Assembly (NCBI RefSeq): GCF_902686445.1
Contig: NC_062214.1
Location: 55,029,177 to 55,093,176, forward strand
Length of the DNA: 64,000 bases
Source of the DNA: Sciurus carolinensis
Lineage: Eukaryota > Chordata > Mammalia > Rodentia > Sciuridae
Direction of reading: 5' to 3'
Numbering within the stretch: position 1 is the first letter of the stretch; each line of letters starts with the position of its first letter. Position numbers and translations under genes: made by a program. Of this stretch, positions 36,296 through 47,787 are shown one piece after another. The notes below the pieces were generated by a model that made no database searches, was not told the origin of the DNA, and worked only from the letters and a program-made list of their open reading frames with translations.

Positions 36296-37080
36296 AAAAT
36301 AATTTAAACAGTATAGTGAACCCCAAATACACCTATGTCTGAGTTTAACAATTACCAACATATGGCTAATTTTCCTTGATATGAATTAGAGCTTTTGATT
36401 TTACTTGTGACGATTTTTGCAGTGCATTTATCAGTCTTTCTTTTGCAGCTGCTAGGTTTTGTATCATATTTAAAAGGGTCTTCCCAATCCAGGACTCTTA
36501 ACAAAGCAAAACAAAAAATATTCTTCAAGTACTCCTAAAACATGCTCTATGCTGGGCATGGTGTTGCATATCTGCAATCCCAGTGGCTAGGGAGGCTAAG
36601 GCAGGAGGATCATGAGTTCAAAGACAACCTCAGTAACTTATAGAGGACCTAAGCAACTCAGAGAGATGCTTCTTCTAAATAAAAAACTGTAAAAAAGGGA
36701 ATGTGGCTCAGTGGCTAAGCCCCCCTGGGTTCAATCCCTGGTATTAAAAAAAAAATGATAGCATAGTATTTTTTCATATGGAAGATCATAATTTATTTAA
36801 CCAAATCCCCAAATACTGAACATTTGATGGTTTCTTATTTAAAATCATGCCATATTGAGCATCCCTGTTTCTCTACCCTGTTTGGACTATTCAAAGCAAA
36901 CCCCAGGCATCAAAACATTTCATACATAAATATAAAAGTCTTAAATTTTTATATTGTAAAATCTGTTGATCTTCTGGTCTTTTTGTTTATCTTGACATTT
37001 TATTTACATTTTGACTAGACAGGGTATTCACATGGTACAACACTCAAAAGAATAAAAGGATACAGTGGGAAATCTCTTTC
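36296..37080 (-). mobile_element. L1M-like relic (antisense)
   Basis: AGTTTAACAATTACCAACAT and nearby AT-rich sequence resemble an old L1 3' end. It is interrupted by a B1-ID SINE at 36550-36755. Moderate to low certainty. Confidence 0.4.
36550..36755 (+). mobile_element. B1-ID dimeric SINE
   Basis: GCTGGGCATGGTGTTGCATA start and a poly-A end; inserted in an L1M-like relic. Confidence 0.9.
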
Positions 37081-37388
37081 TCCTCTCTGGGAAACAACCC
37101 ATGGCCTCAGTTTCTTGTGCATTCTTGGAGTCATTATACATACATATAAAAGCAAATTATGTGCCTGTGTGTTTTTCTCCTTTTAAAGTACAATTGATAA
37201 TCTACCTGAACACTCTTCTGCATCCAGTTTTTATTACTTAACAACAGGTCTTAGAGACTGTTCCATAAAGTACATCCTGATTTCCACCGAAAGGGCAAAA
37301 AATAATTATTCGTTTATCTTGTCTCTACTTGTGGATGTTTAGGTTATTACCAGCTTCAAACAATATTGTAGTGAAAAGCAAGTCCTTG

Positions 37389-37507
37389 GGCTGGGGTTGT
37401 GGCTCAGTGATAGAGCATTTGCCTAGCATATGTGATGCACTGGGTTAGATTCTCAGGACTTTATTTAAAATAAAGGTCCATCAACAACTTAAAAAAAAAT
37501 TTAAAAA
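37389..37507 (+). mobile_element. ID element with long tail
   Basis: GGGCTGGGGTTGTGGCTCAG core; the tail contains AATAAAGGTCCATCAACAAC, the extended squirrel ID tail. Confidence 0.9.
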
Positions 37508-38039
37508 GCAATTCCTCATCTCACTTATGTGTGAGTATTCTGTAGAATAAGCTAATAGAAGTGCTGAATCAAAGGGGAGATGTGTTTAAACATGTGGTAA
37601 GTATTACCAAACTGCTTCCGTTGAGGTCTAATCTGTCGACACTCCCATCACCAACCAGCAATGCAGAAGGGGCTGTCTTCCTGCAGTCCTTGTAAACAGC
37701 ATGTTATCAAACAATTTTTTTCTTTGCTGATCTGATAAGTAATAAATAGTATCTTTTGTAGTTATAATGTTCACTTCCTTTATTATAAGTTATTGAACAT
37801 CTTTTCACATCTTTGTGGGCTCATTTGAATTTCCCCATTAACTATCTCTCTATATCCTTTGACCTTTTTTCTCCCCCAATCTGAGATATTGGTTCATTTT
37901 TTAATGATTGGAAACGCTTTATATATTAGAGAAATTAGCCTATATAGTAGAGAAATTAGCATATTAAGGGTTGTAGCTCCTCCCAATCTCTACCAAATTA
38001 GAGTTTGTCTTTTGACTTCAATTGTGGCGATGCAGAATT

Positions 38040-38143
38040 TTATTTTATTTTTGAGACAGTTGCACTACATTTTCCAGGCTGACCTTGAACTCCTGATTCT
38101 CTTGCCTTAACTTCCTGAGCAGCATGAGCAACAGCACATGACT
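38040..38143 (-). mobile_element. B1-like monomer fragment (antisense)
   Basis: TTTTTGAGACAGTTGCACTA ... CTGACCTTGAACTCCTGATT is a diverged B1 complement. Confidence 0.7.
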
Positions 38144-38284
38144 AGAAATTTAATGTTTTTATGTGGTCTAATTTGTCAATTTTTTTCTTTGGAGGCTTTA
38201 GGTTTTCTATAATATTTAGGAAGACCTTCCCACTGAATTGTTCTTTTTAATTCTCCATGGTTTTCTCATTAAGTAACTACAGAA

Positions 38285-38483
38285 TTTTTTTTTTTTTTTT
38301 CCCGTCCTGGGAATTGATCCCAAGGCCTTGTGCATGCTAGTGCTCTACCATTTAAGCTACACCCTGTATTTTGAGACAGGGTCTCACTAAGTTGCTGAGG
38401 CTGACCTCAAACTTGCGGTCAGTCCTCTTATATTAGCTTCTTAAGTTGCTGGAATTATAGGTATGTGCCATCATACGTGGCCA
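38285..38483 (-). mobile_element. B1-ID SINE (antisense), first of a triple cluster
   Basis: Poly-T, ID complement (GAATTGATCCCAAGGCCTTG), then B1 complement ending near CATCATACGTGGCC. Confidence 0.88.
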
Positions 38484-38484
38484 T

Positions 38485-38659
38485 TTTTCTTTTGTTTTGC
38501 TTTGATTTTTTTTGATAGTTGTTGTTTTGTTTCTGGTGCTGGGGATTGAACACAGGACCCTTTACCCCTGAGCTACATCCCAAGCCTTTTTTATTTTTTA
38601 CTTTGAGACTGGATCTTGCTAAGTTGCTGAGGCTGGCCTCGAACTTGTGATCCTCCTGG
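38485..38659 (-). mobile_element. B1-ID SINE (antisense), second of cluster, truncated
   Basis: GGTGCTGGGGATTGAACACA then B1 complement to TGATCCTCCTGG, where the B1 half breaks off. Confidence 0.85.
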
Positions 38660-38664
38660 CCACA

Positions 38665-38872
38665 TTTTTGTTTATTTCAATACCAGGGATTGAACCAGGG
38701 GTGCATAACCATTGAGCCACATTCCCAGCCATTTTTATATTTTATTTTGAGACAGGGTCTAAGTTGCTTAGGGCCTTGCTAAATTGCTGTGGCTGGTCTT
38801 GAACTTGGTGATCCTCCTGCCTCAGCCTCCTGAACCACTGTGATTACAGGTGTGCCCACTGAGTCTAGCTGG
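38665..38872 (-). mobile_element. B1-ID SINE (antisense), third of cluster
   Basis: Full antisense dimer; GGCCACAT flanks both ends (38659 and 38871), a likely target-site duplication. Confidence 0.88.
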
Positions 38873-38949
38873 CCACATTATATATACTTTAAATGTGAAC
38901 ACATATAATTTAATTTTTGTACAATTGGGCTCAGTTATAGAACATGTAT

Positions 38950-39040
38950 GCATACACACACATGCACACACACACACTTTTTCCTTTTCTTTCTTCTTCT
39001 TTTTTTTTTGTTTTTTTTGTGTGTGTGTGTGTGTGTGTGC
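38950..39040. repeat. AC and GT microsatellites flanking a T-rich tract
   Basis: ACACAC at about 38956-38978 and GTGTGT at 39020-39039 are complementary and only 45 bp apart. Confidence 0.85.
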
Positions 39041-39098
39041 TGAGGATTGAACTCAGGGCCTTGTGACTGCTAGACGCAGCTGAGCTGCACCCCCAGCC
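39001..39098 (-). mobile_element. ID element (antisense) with GT repeat
   Basis: Poly-T and GT repeat followed by TGCTGAGGATTGAACTCAGG ... GAGCTGCACCCCCAGCC. Confidence 0.88.
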
Positions 39099-39109
39099 AA
39101 AACATGATC

Positions 39110-39285
39110 TATTTTTAATAGTAGCATAGTGTTTCATCATATAGGAGAAGTGAAATTTACCTAGCCAGTCCCCTACTGCTGAACACTTATGCTATGTCTA
39201 ATTTTCCAGTATTACAAAAACACTACAGAAAAAAACCTTGTACCAAAAGACTCACTTAGGCTAAATTCCTAAAAGTGACCTTCAT
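39110..39285 (-). mobile_element. L1M-like fragment (antisense)
   Basis: AGTGTTTCATCATATAGG and CCCTACTGCTGAACACTTAT resemble antisense L1M 3' sequence. Short and old. Confidence 0.4.
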
Positions 39286-39769
39286 TCCTATCCCCCAACT
39301 GCTCTCCAGAAAGCTGGGATGCACTCTGCATCCCAGAAACGCTGAGGGGAGGAGGTGGAGACCCAGGGTGGAAGGTCTAACTTAGCCTTTTCTTTGCTGG
39401 TCAGTACAGGCAAGATTATACCACTTATGATGGAATAGGTAGGCAGGCCTGAGACTAGAAGAGAGAAAGCCCAAAATACTTGGGCTTCCATCAGAGTCCA
39501 CTTACTCTTACTTTGCATACAATTCTATTTTCCACTCACTTTGACCTGGTTTTTAGGTCTACAGCATCACATTAGGAAGGGGAAGCAAGGCTGTGTCTCA
39601 GCAGCACCTGGCCCTCAGCAGTTTCCAAGGAAGTGCAAGTACAAGTGTGATGGTAAACACAGTCAAAAGGAAAGCAATCTTGACTTGCAGAGTGGGGCTA
39701 AAAGTCTCATAGGTTCCAGCAAGGAATGAGGAAGAGCTGATTCAATTGGATAATTTCTACATTGCTTCC

Positions 39770-40305
39770 TGAATCTGAGATTCTGGAAGTTGTCTTAAAT
39801 ATTATGTTAGGCACAAATCTCTTCAAAGACGCACTCATTTTAAAGCCCAGAATCCATGACAATGTTGTGCTACATGGCAAAGGGGAATTAGAGTTGTTCA
39901 TGGAATTAAAGTTGTTAATCAGTTTATTTAAAATAGGAAGATCATCCTGGATTATCTGGGTAGACCCAATGTAATCACATGGGTGCTTAACAATGGAGGG
40001 GAGAGACAGAAAAGTCAGTGTCAGGGTGATACAATGCCAGAGACTGGACGGTCCACTCCTGGCTTTGAAGATGGAAGTGGGATGTGAGCCACGGAGCGCA
40101 GGCAGCCTCTAGAAGCTGGAAAAGGCAAAGAAAAACCATGCTTCCTCGGAGTATCTGGAAGGAGGACAACCCACCATCACTCAAGATTTTAGTCCAGTGA
40201 AACCCATTTTGGACTTCGGATTTATAGAACATGCTGGTAATAAACCTGTTGATTAAAGTTTGTGTTAATTTATTACAGCAGTCATGGGAAGCAAACACAA
40301 ATGTC
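39770..40305 (+). mobile_element. MaLR LTR (MLT1-like) just upstream of the distal ANPEP promoter
   Basis: Contains ATCATCCTGGATTATCTGGG, CTGGCTTTGAAGATGGAAGT, GCAGGCAGCCTCTAGAAGCT and a 3' end with AATTTATTACAGCAGTCATG. It ends about 250 bp before the CpG island. Confidence 0.7.
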
Positions 40306-40559
40306 ATTTGGTACTGCTTAGTAAAACACTACAAAGAGAGGGACAATGCCCTGCCAGAGGACGCACAGTGCTTGGAAGTAGAATCAGGATGAGAAGCGGA
40401 AACTCCAGATTGCAGTCAATTTTTTCCCTCTAGACCGTGTCGCAACTGTTCTCAAGGACAGGCCCCAGGTAACAAGATAGTTACAGGATGTCCTGGTGAG
40501 CTTCAGTTATCTGAAATGCCATCTCCAAAAGATGCTCTTTTTTCTGGAAGAGGGAGACT

Positions 40560-41420
40560 GCCCCTCCCCCAGTGGCAGATGCGGTCCAGATGTGGAGGCG
40601 CGGGGCCCTGGGACTGCGGCGACAGGGGTGCGGGTCGGGGCAAAGCAGGAGGTCAGAAGCCCTGTTGCGACCCCAGGCCCTGCCCAACAGCCGTCGGAGC
40701 AGTGGCCTCCCTGCCTTCAGCCCGGGGCCCGGGAGGAGTCCGGGCGGAGCCGCGGGTGGGCGGACGGCCTGCTAGGGGTTAGCGCGGGCGGAGTAGTGGT
40801 CGGGTCAGGTTACTTCCCTTTAAAAGGACAGGAAAGGAGGAGTCCCGTCCTGGCGGGGCAGTGACAGTGCAGCCCGGCGTCGGGCCGCGCTCGGTGCCTG
40901 GGGAAGAGGCTCAGAGCCGCGAGTCCGGCGCGCGGCGACCCCAGGCAAGTGGGGCGCGGTGGGAGAGGCCGCGGGGCTGGGGAGCTGCGGGCCGTTGGTG
41001 GGCGGGAGCCGGAGGGGCCGAGCGAGCGAGCTGGAGACGCCGCGCGCGCTGAGCCGGACAGCTGCTGCGGACCACCCCCTTCTCAGATGGGTAAACTGAG
41101 GGCCAGGGAGCGCCGAGGATTCTTTTGGCCAAGTTCCCACCAAGATCTCATGGCCAAGTGGGTTCCCTAGCGAGCTCTCAGCAGCTCAGAGGCCCTCCCG
41201 CTGAAGGGTCTCCAGGGTGGGGGGATAGCCGGAGTCCGGGCGGGAGCCTAGGGAGAGCCGGCAGGGCAGGGTGGGGACTCAAGGTGCGCGCCTAGCGGCC
41301 TGCGAGGCGCAGCTGGGAGGTCCGGCCCGCGGTGGGCGGGCGGACCCAAAGCCTAAGGGAAATCCCACTTGGCTCTTGGGGTGTCCCCGCGGCCCCCAGA
41401 GCGGGCAGTGGGTCGGGGCG
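40560..41420. promoter_or_regulatory. ANPEP: CpG island, probable distal (myeloid/fibroblast) ANPEP promoter
   Basis: This is the only strongly CpG-dense, GC-rich stretch in the window, with many CG dinucleotides and GGGCGG-type Sp1 boxes. It lies about 7 kb upstream of the proximal ANPEP promoter. Human ANPEP is known to have a separate promoter about 8 kb upstream that is used in myeloid cells and fibroblasts, so position and composition agree. A TATA-like TTTAAAAGG at 40819-40827 and an adjacent Ets core (TTCC at 40814-40817) precede a likely start near 40850. Reading frames in this island are products of GC richness and show no recognisable protein. Assignment to ANPEP is inferred from position. 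Confidence 0.7.
40850..40944 (+). other. ANPEP: Candidate non-coding first exon of ANPEP distal transcript
   Basis: The start is set about 25-30 bp after the TATA-like sequence at 40819-40827, and the end by CCCAG followed by GCAAGT, a near-perfect GC-type splice donor (first intron base 40945). The nearest alternative GT donor, CAA/GTGGGG at 40949, is weaker. No ATG-initiated frame here resembles ANPEP, so the exon would be purely 5'UTR. Cap-site mapping would be needed to fix its start. Confidence 0.4.
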
Positions 41421-42659
41421 GGGCTTGGGGGAGGCCCCTGGGCCAACTTTTGACTTCCTGCCTACGTCGGAAGCCCTCCGCCCCAGCCCTGGGTCAAGAG
41501 GAAGGGAACTTAGTTTTAAATACCCATTTTACAACCTTGGTGTCCGCTGCTGGGAGCACAACCCCATGTAAATGCCGGGTTTGTGGACGCGGAACTGAGT
41601 ATTAGGGACTGTGGCGTCTTCTGAGCGCCCTCCCTGGGGAGCAACCGAGACTGGTGAAGATTCTCATTGCAAACGGTGCTTGTTCTAGGGAGGGGCTCCC
41701 CGAACAGGAGTAATGGGGACCTAACCCGCTCACCTCCAAAGGCCCCAGCTATGCTTAAATCCCAGCTCCTTAGGACCTAAACGGAGCCATGAGGTTGGGT
41801 GCCCTCTGTGACTGACATTCAGACCTCAGGTCTGATGGTGGCATATCCCAGAGTCACAGACTGCCCCAGGCCTCCCTGGGCCTCATTTGATTCCTCTGTG
41901 CAAGGGGAGGCTTGGACAGGTGGCCCCTCAGGTCATGTTTTGAAGAGGGGAGGTAGACATGTAGGGTGGGGGTATATCCAGGAAGAGGTGGGGATGGGCT
42001 TCCATTCTATAGGAAGACTGGCCCTTACCCAGTGTGAGAGGAGCTGGGGAGGAGAGGAGAGGGCTGACTTCCTGCTTTCTCCCAGTTGCCTGGCATCCTA
42101 GACCCAGGCCCAACCCTCATCTTCTCTAACCGGCCTCCCTACAGAGCACTAGACCCAGACTTGTTTTGAGTGCAACAAAGCTACCCAGAGATGACAAAAC
42201 AGGCTACACTTTTTAAGTCAGCCCAGCCTCAGGCTCTCCTGTTCCCCAAGAGCTTTTGAGCGGTGGGGCCAGTTCCTTACCATTCCTACAACATTTAGGC
42301 CAAGTCTTCCAGCATGTATGGCAGGCCAGCTACTCATACTGAGGGCCCTATTGCCCTTATCCGCACAGGCCAGCAATAATTTACTGCCAGCCTGAGCCCA
42401 ATCCTGGGTGTCTGTCACCAGAGGCCCCATTGACCCCAGCCATAGCTGTAGAGGCAGGGTCAGGGTCCTCCACAAACCTGTGTGTGATTCCCTGCTTATA
42501 GGAAGTTCCATTTCTCAGAACTACTCCCTGCTCATAGTCCTGTCCTGACTAAAAGAATGGGTCTTCTATTAAGGTCTTTAACTCTCTGGGGCACTGCTAC
42601 GTAGCAAATGCAGGGGCTGTATGGGAGGATGCTTTTAGGTGGCATATGTAACTAGGTTT

Positions 42660-42760
42660 GTAGAATCTGCTGCTAACTAGCTGCGTGGCCTTGAGCAAGT
42701 CACTAAACTTCTCTGTGCCTCCATTTCCTTATCTGCAAAAAGGGATGATTATCCTAGTGG
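42660..42760 (+). mobile_element. MIR fragment
   Basis: AACTAGCTGCGTGGCCTTGA ... CTTCTCTGTGCCTCCATTTC. Confidence 0.7.
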
Positions 42761-43720
42761 GGTGCCTAGTAGATGCTTTTATACAGATGAGAGCTGCCAG
42801 GTAGGATCTGCCTCCCAGCACGGCCACTCCATGTCATCTACTTCCCCAAGCTCACACGGACTCCTCTGCTCCCTCTGTCCCGAGTGTCCTGCATTGGGCT
42901 ACAGAGGCTCCATGGTCTTGATGGGGTTCTCACAGGATGGACGAGTCCAAGGCTCCCAGAGGAAGCACCCTGGGGTCTGGCCCAGGCCCAACTGACACAG
43001 CTGTGGTAGAGGCCAGAGCGGGCTAGGAGAAGGCCATGGTCAGAGTGTGCCCTGTGCTGTGACTCAACCTTGTGCTTGCCCCACTGACTGCTTCTTCAGG
43101 ACTTCATGTTGTCCCCTAACTCCCTGCCTGCCCAGCCCCACATTTCACAGGTGGAGACATTGAGTGAGAGTGGGTAGGGACCTACCCAAGGAGATAGTGG
43201 TGTAGCCTAGATCACACAGCGGTTCCCCTGACTACTGGTCCTCCACTTTACAGCCTTAGCCCTTCCCGGCTCCTGGGTCTTTGTGGTGGAATAGAAGGCA
43301 TCTTTACCCTCACAACTGAGACAAAGTAGCCTTCTCCCTTTCAGGTGACATCTTCTACACATGTGGCCATGCCTACATATTCTGCACATTCTGTAGTACA
43401 ACTGTTGGCAGTATGAGTGTTTTGTTTTTTAATTTGTTTTTCTAGGTTAGAAGAACTTTTGTTTTCTAGTCTAAAACATCAGCAAGGCAGAACTGTAAGC
43501 CTATAGAGAGGCTGTCTTGGTTGAGATGGGCTGGGGTCTTGGCTTTGACTCCAGTAAGAGGTGAACAGTTTAGAAAGGAAGGTATACATTTTACTCACCT
43601 GTAGAAAGATCCCATGCCAAAGACATCCCTCGGGTGACAGCACCCCCAAATCATACAGGGCACAGCAATGGTTCCCAAGTGGGTATAGCTGTAGAAGATG
43701 ACTTTAGATGAACAGGTTTT

Positions 43721-43905
43721 TGTTGTTGTTTTGTGGTACTAGGGACTTAATGTTGTACCACTGAGCTACACCCCAGCACTTTTTAGAAATTTTTATTTTG
43801 AGAGAGGGTTTTGCTAAATTACCCAGACTGCCCTCAAACTTGCAATCCCCCTGCTTCAGCCTCCTGAGTCACTGGGATGACAGATGTGTGCCACCATGCC
43901 CAACT
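43721..43905 (-). mobile_element. B1-ID SINE (antisense) with target-site duplication
   Basis: AGATGAACAG(G)TTTT occurs at about 43706 and 43907. Lies between the two ANPEP promoters. Confidence 0.9.
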
Positions 43906-44529
43906 AAGATGAACAGTTTTTAATTCAATAGTCATGAGTTGAAATGTGTATCAGAAAATATATATATAATTTAACACATCCAACCATGATTCCATTGTCA
44001 TTGTTACTCAGAAGGAAGCTAAGAAAGAAAAAAAGTGAATTGATTGAAAGAAAAATATTAAATAATACTGTGCAGGTGGATCACAAACCGTCGTTCCCAT
44101 GCACAACCTAGGAGTTCAGGAAGGAGTATGGAGACAGGACCTGCTCTAGGCTTGAACTCCACCTTTAGCTGCTGTCTCTTATTTCCCTATCGATGCCTCC
44201 ATTTTACAAGCCCTGCTGTTGCTAAGTGCCGTGCCCAGGGGGAGGCTTGGGTGCACACTATGCTATCCCATGGGGACCTGGCGAGGACCGCCGTGGACAG
44301 CATCACTGAAGTGAGACTCCAGGACACAGGGGCAGGCGATGTGGGAAGGGCTGGCAGATTTTCAGGCCCTGAGGGTCCCAGCTTGTGTGCATATTGGTTG
44401 AAGGAGGGAAGAACATGGTGGGCTTGAGGAGCCCGAAGAGGCCAGTGGGATGGAGATGGGGCTGAGGGCTGGAGATGAGTCGAGAGAATCCTTGGGGAGG
44501 ATCACTGGCCATGACGAGGACTCTGGGTA

Positions 44530-44870
44530 TTGTTGTTCAGTTAGTCAGCATTTACGGGGCTCCTGCCCTGTGCTGGGCAAAGAGTAGGTACAAAGCCAGA
44601 GACCTTCCCTCCTGGTGCCTAGGTCTCATGGCAGGTTTCTGAACACAATCATGGCCTTTTTGTAAGTGCTGTGATAGAGATGTGAACTGGAGGTCAGAGA
44701 AGTACCAACGGGAGAGGGGCCTCCACGCACGATAAGACAGTGACATTAGAACTGGGCTTTGAAGGATGAAGAGGAGTTTGACAGGAAGCAAGAGAAAGAC
44801 ACTCCTGGCAGAGGAAACTGGAGGAGCAAAGGCACTGAGGAATAAAAATGCCCAGAGGATTTGGGGAAAT
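44530..44870 (-). mobile_element. L2 relic (antisense)
   Basis: TTACGGGGCTCCTGCCCTGT, GAACTGGGCTTTGAAGGATG and CACTCCTGGCAGAGGAAACT. Partly overlaps the interval where a human ANPEP enhancer would map. Confidence 0.5.
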
Positions 44871-46143
44871 GCCACAGTGGAAAATGGAAAGAGAGAGAGG
44901 CTAGAGGGTCAAGCTCACAGAAGGTCACCAGGCCCAAGCCAGAGCGAGGTTTCATTCCAAAGGCAGTGAGGAGCCTGGGACACAGTTTGGGAAGTCACCC
45001 CCGGAATCTCAGGAAGGTCCCTCTACTGAGTGTGCTGACAGGGTTGGTGACAGGGAAAGGCAGCAGGGGCCACCACTGCCTGATGGGGGTGTGGAGGTGG
45101 CCAGGCCTGGGCCCAGGCAGGGGCTGGATGAAGGGTTTCAAAGCCTGCCCTCCTTCACTGTGCCGCTAGCCTGGGCTGGTATGGTGCCCAGAGCAGGGAC
45201 CTCTCATGAGGGGGCAGCTCAGGGCTGCCTGCTGCGCTACATTGGAAGTCCAGAGGCCCTTTCCAAGAGAGAAGATTGCAGCCAGCTGGGTCCATGGTCT
45301 GTGTCCAAAGCAAACAGGAAGAGACAACGATGGGCCAGGCAGGGCCTCTGTCTTTGTTTGGAGAAGGGATTAGGCTGAGTGGACTTGCAGGTCTTCCTAC
45401 TGCAAAGGTGGGAGGGGGCTGTGGGCCCACTCAGGGACACAGTGAAATGAGGGGTAGGGATGTGTGGCCCCTCCGTGGCCAGCCTGTGGGCACTGTAAAT
45501 GTGGCTTCCCCTGGGCAAATTCCACCCTGATGGAGGGAGACTGGGAGCACATACTGAGTCACCCTTGGGTGCCACGATGCCCTCTGTCACTCGGCCCATG
45601 CTGGAGCCCTACCGCAGATACTTGGCTTCCTGTTAGTGCCCCTTGGCCATCAACCCAGGCTTCATGGGAGTGGCTGTGGACCCCTGCAGTGGGAAGCCCA
45701 GGGACTGGGCTCTAGAGGGAAAGGGAAATGCCAAAGGTTGGGAGCACCCAAAGTCTGAAAAGCAAACCCTCAGGAATTCCCCCCAGAGACCCTGTGCTCA
45801 GACCCTGACCTCCATGGGCCAGATTAGAGTGTCCATCTTTCACTGTTCACTCCACACTTGTGCCTGAATGACTCAATCTGTGTGGCCTTTCAGTTAATGC
45901 CTATGTTTATGTAATGAGACTTCAGGTGGGTGTGGGGGTGGCAGGAAATGGGAGATGAACGAAACCCTCAGGAGCCGACAGGCATGAGCCCTTGGGTGCC
46001 TGGGCCTACCCAGAGTCCTGTATGTCTACTGTGGCTGGAGGAAGGCTCAGGAGGGTGAACAGGTCTCCTGGAGCACATCTGGGACAGGAACAGGGGTGGA
46101 GAGCAAGGCTACGAAGACTTCAATGAGGAATTTCCCCTGGATT

Positions 46144-46290
46144 GAGTCATTCATTCACCCATTCATGCACCCATTCATCCATCCATCCACCCAATCATTT
46201 CCTCCCTCTTTCCCTCATTCATCCATCCACCTGTTCATTTCCTCATCTGTCCTTCTGTCCATTCATCCATCCACCATTCACATACACGCT
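46144..46290. repeat. CATT/CCAT degenerate tandem repeat
   Basis: Repeated CATTCATT and CATCCATCCAC units over about 145 bp. The Ser/His/Pro-rich frames here are repeat artefacts. Confidence 0.9.
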
Positions 46291-46309
46291 TCTCCCCATG
46301 TGCGTTCTC

Positions 46310-46660
46310 TCAATAAATGTATCCTGAGCACCTACCACATACTAGGCATCATTCCAAGTGCTAGTAGCAAAAACAACCAAGATCCTACTCCTACAGGGCC
46401 TACATAGTCCATGACTCAAATCATCATCACATAGATCAAGTGGAAACCTGTGATGAGTCTTAGAACTTTGAAGATTTATGGTAATGGAGCTAATACAGAC
46501 TTGGCCTTGTCAGGAAAGTCAGCATGGCTTCTCTGAGGAAGAATTGAAGGATGAACAGGAATTAACTAGGGCAAGAAGGAAGAAAATTCAATCCAGGCAG
46601 CTGGAACAGAATGTGCAAAGGTCCTGTGGTAGAGGGACTGGATGAAAGCCAGAGTAGCTG
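46310..46660 (-). mobile_element. L2 relic (antisense)
   Basis: GAGCACCTACCACATACTAG, CTCCTACAGGGCCTACATAG and AATGTGCAAAGGTCCTGTGG. Confidence 0.5.
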
Positions 46661-47787
46661 GAATACTATTAGAGGGGAGACTGGAGGGAATGAAGTTGGG
46701 AAGTGGGCAAGCTCACTGCTTCTAGACTTGTGGGTCCCTTGGGAGGTGTGGTCTGGCTTCTACAGAGCAAAAGGAAGGTTTTAAGCAGTGGCAGAAAATG
46801 ATCCAGTGTGTGTGTGGTGAACAGGTTTGAAGGCCCTGGAGGATGCAGAAAGTCCATGAGAGTGTAGCCAGGTTCACATAAAGGACGTGGCAAGTTGGGG
46901 TGAAGTGGACATGGGGTGAGTGTCAGGCTGTGTTGAGAGACTGGGCTGGTGGATGGGAAGGACGATTAGTGAACATGGTTCTCCTGGATGGGCATATTTT
47001 ATTAAGTGTAAGTAATCTCTTCATTTTCACCAAGGATAGAAAAAGAGACAGCACGAGCTCGGTGTGAGAAGAAAGGGGTTGACTGCTAGGTTCTACTATG
47101 GGGTGCTTGATGTTTTCTCCTTAAATCTGCTGATCAAACCTGAAACGTAGATACTGTTATTTATGAGGGGAGCAGTTCAGAAAGGTCAAAGTCACAGCCG
47201 GGAAGAACTTCTTTCTCCAACTTCCTTACCTTAAAAAAAAAAAAATGGCAAAATAACTCATTGTACTTTGTTCAGGGAGCTAATTGAGGGGGAAATTTTG
47301 GCAGGAAAGAAAAGGGAGGGGAATCTGGAAGAACCCCTGCTATGGAAGAAGGCAAGGGAGGCTGGCACCTTGTCACTAAGGAGCCCCTGGCATCTTTCCA
47401 GGGATCAAACCTAAAGGGTGGTTTCTGAGTGTTTTTCACAGGGAGCTGGGAATCACCTCCATTCTTCTCTGCATGTCCCCAGTCTTGCTCCAGGGCAGTC
47501 CTTCCCTGACTCTAACGTCAATCCTGATGCTGTGCCCACCATCTCTCTTCACAGGCAGATCAGTGCCACCTGGCGGCTCCTTCTTCCTGCTGGGCCCACA
47601 GCCTACCGCCTGCCCTTCAGTCCTCCAGCCTAGCTCCCAGCTGCCTGCAGCCTGTAACCAGACACTCTTTGCTTCCGACAGGCACCCTTGAGCTGAGCTC
47701 CACACACGGTTCCTGGATCTCCTCTCTGGAACCCTGGGCAGAGTGTGCCCCTGCCCAGGCCAGTGACCTTCACGTGTCTGAACCTTG

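Larger units (their letters stand above)
37130..38280 (-). mobile_element. L1M 3' end (antisense), interrupted by an ID element
   Basis: Contains TCTGCATCCAGTTTTTATTA, TGGATGTTTAGGTTATTACC and AACATCTTTTCACATCTTTG, a typical antisense L1M 3' region. An ID element (37389-37507) and a B1 piece (38040-38143) sit inside. Confidence 0.65.
14175..40559. other. AP3S2-ANPEP intergenic region
   Basis: After the AP3S2 3'UTR no coding exon was recognised in this span. The repeats listed separately account for about half of it. Stretches where I see nothing identifiable are about 17100-18400, 18510-19160, 21000-22030, 26050-26990, 28800-29230, 29350-30500, 30910-31790, 32600-33450 and 34180-34680. Open frames here (for example the 193-codon minus-strand frame at 29913-30494) are low-complexity or repeat-derived. 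Confidence 0.7.
41421..47787. other. Interval between the two ANPEP promoters (intron 1 of the distal transcript)
   Basis: About 6.4 kb with few repeats: a MIR (42660-42760), an antisense B1-ID SINE (43721-43905), L2-like pieces (about 44530-44870 and 46310-46660) and a CATT/CCAT repeat (46144-46290). Sequence at about 41400-42650, 44880-46140 and 46700-47780 appears unique. In human an enhancer has been reported about 2.7 kb upstream of the epithelial start; the matching interval here would be about 44.9-45.4 kb, but I cannot see proof of it. Confidence 0.6.

Noticed and set aside
40496..41605. Several overlapping open frames (up to 122 codons) on both strands in the GC-rich block.
   Set aside because: CpG islands lack AT-rich stop codons, so long chance frames are expected. 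The translations are Gly/Arg/Pro-rich and match no family.
46142..46407. His/Pro/Ser repeat frames as a possible secreted repeat protein.
   Set aside because: They are translations of the CATT/CCAT microsatellite.
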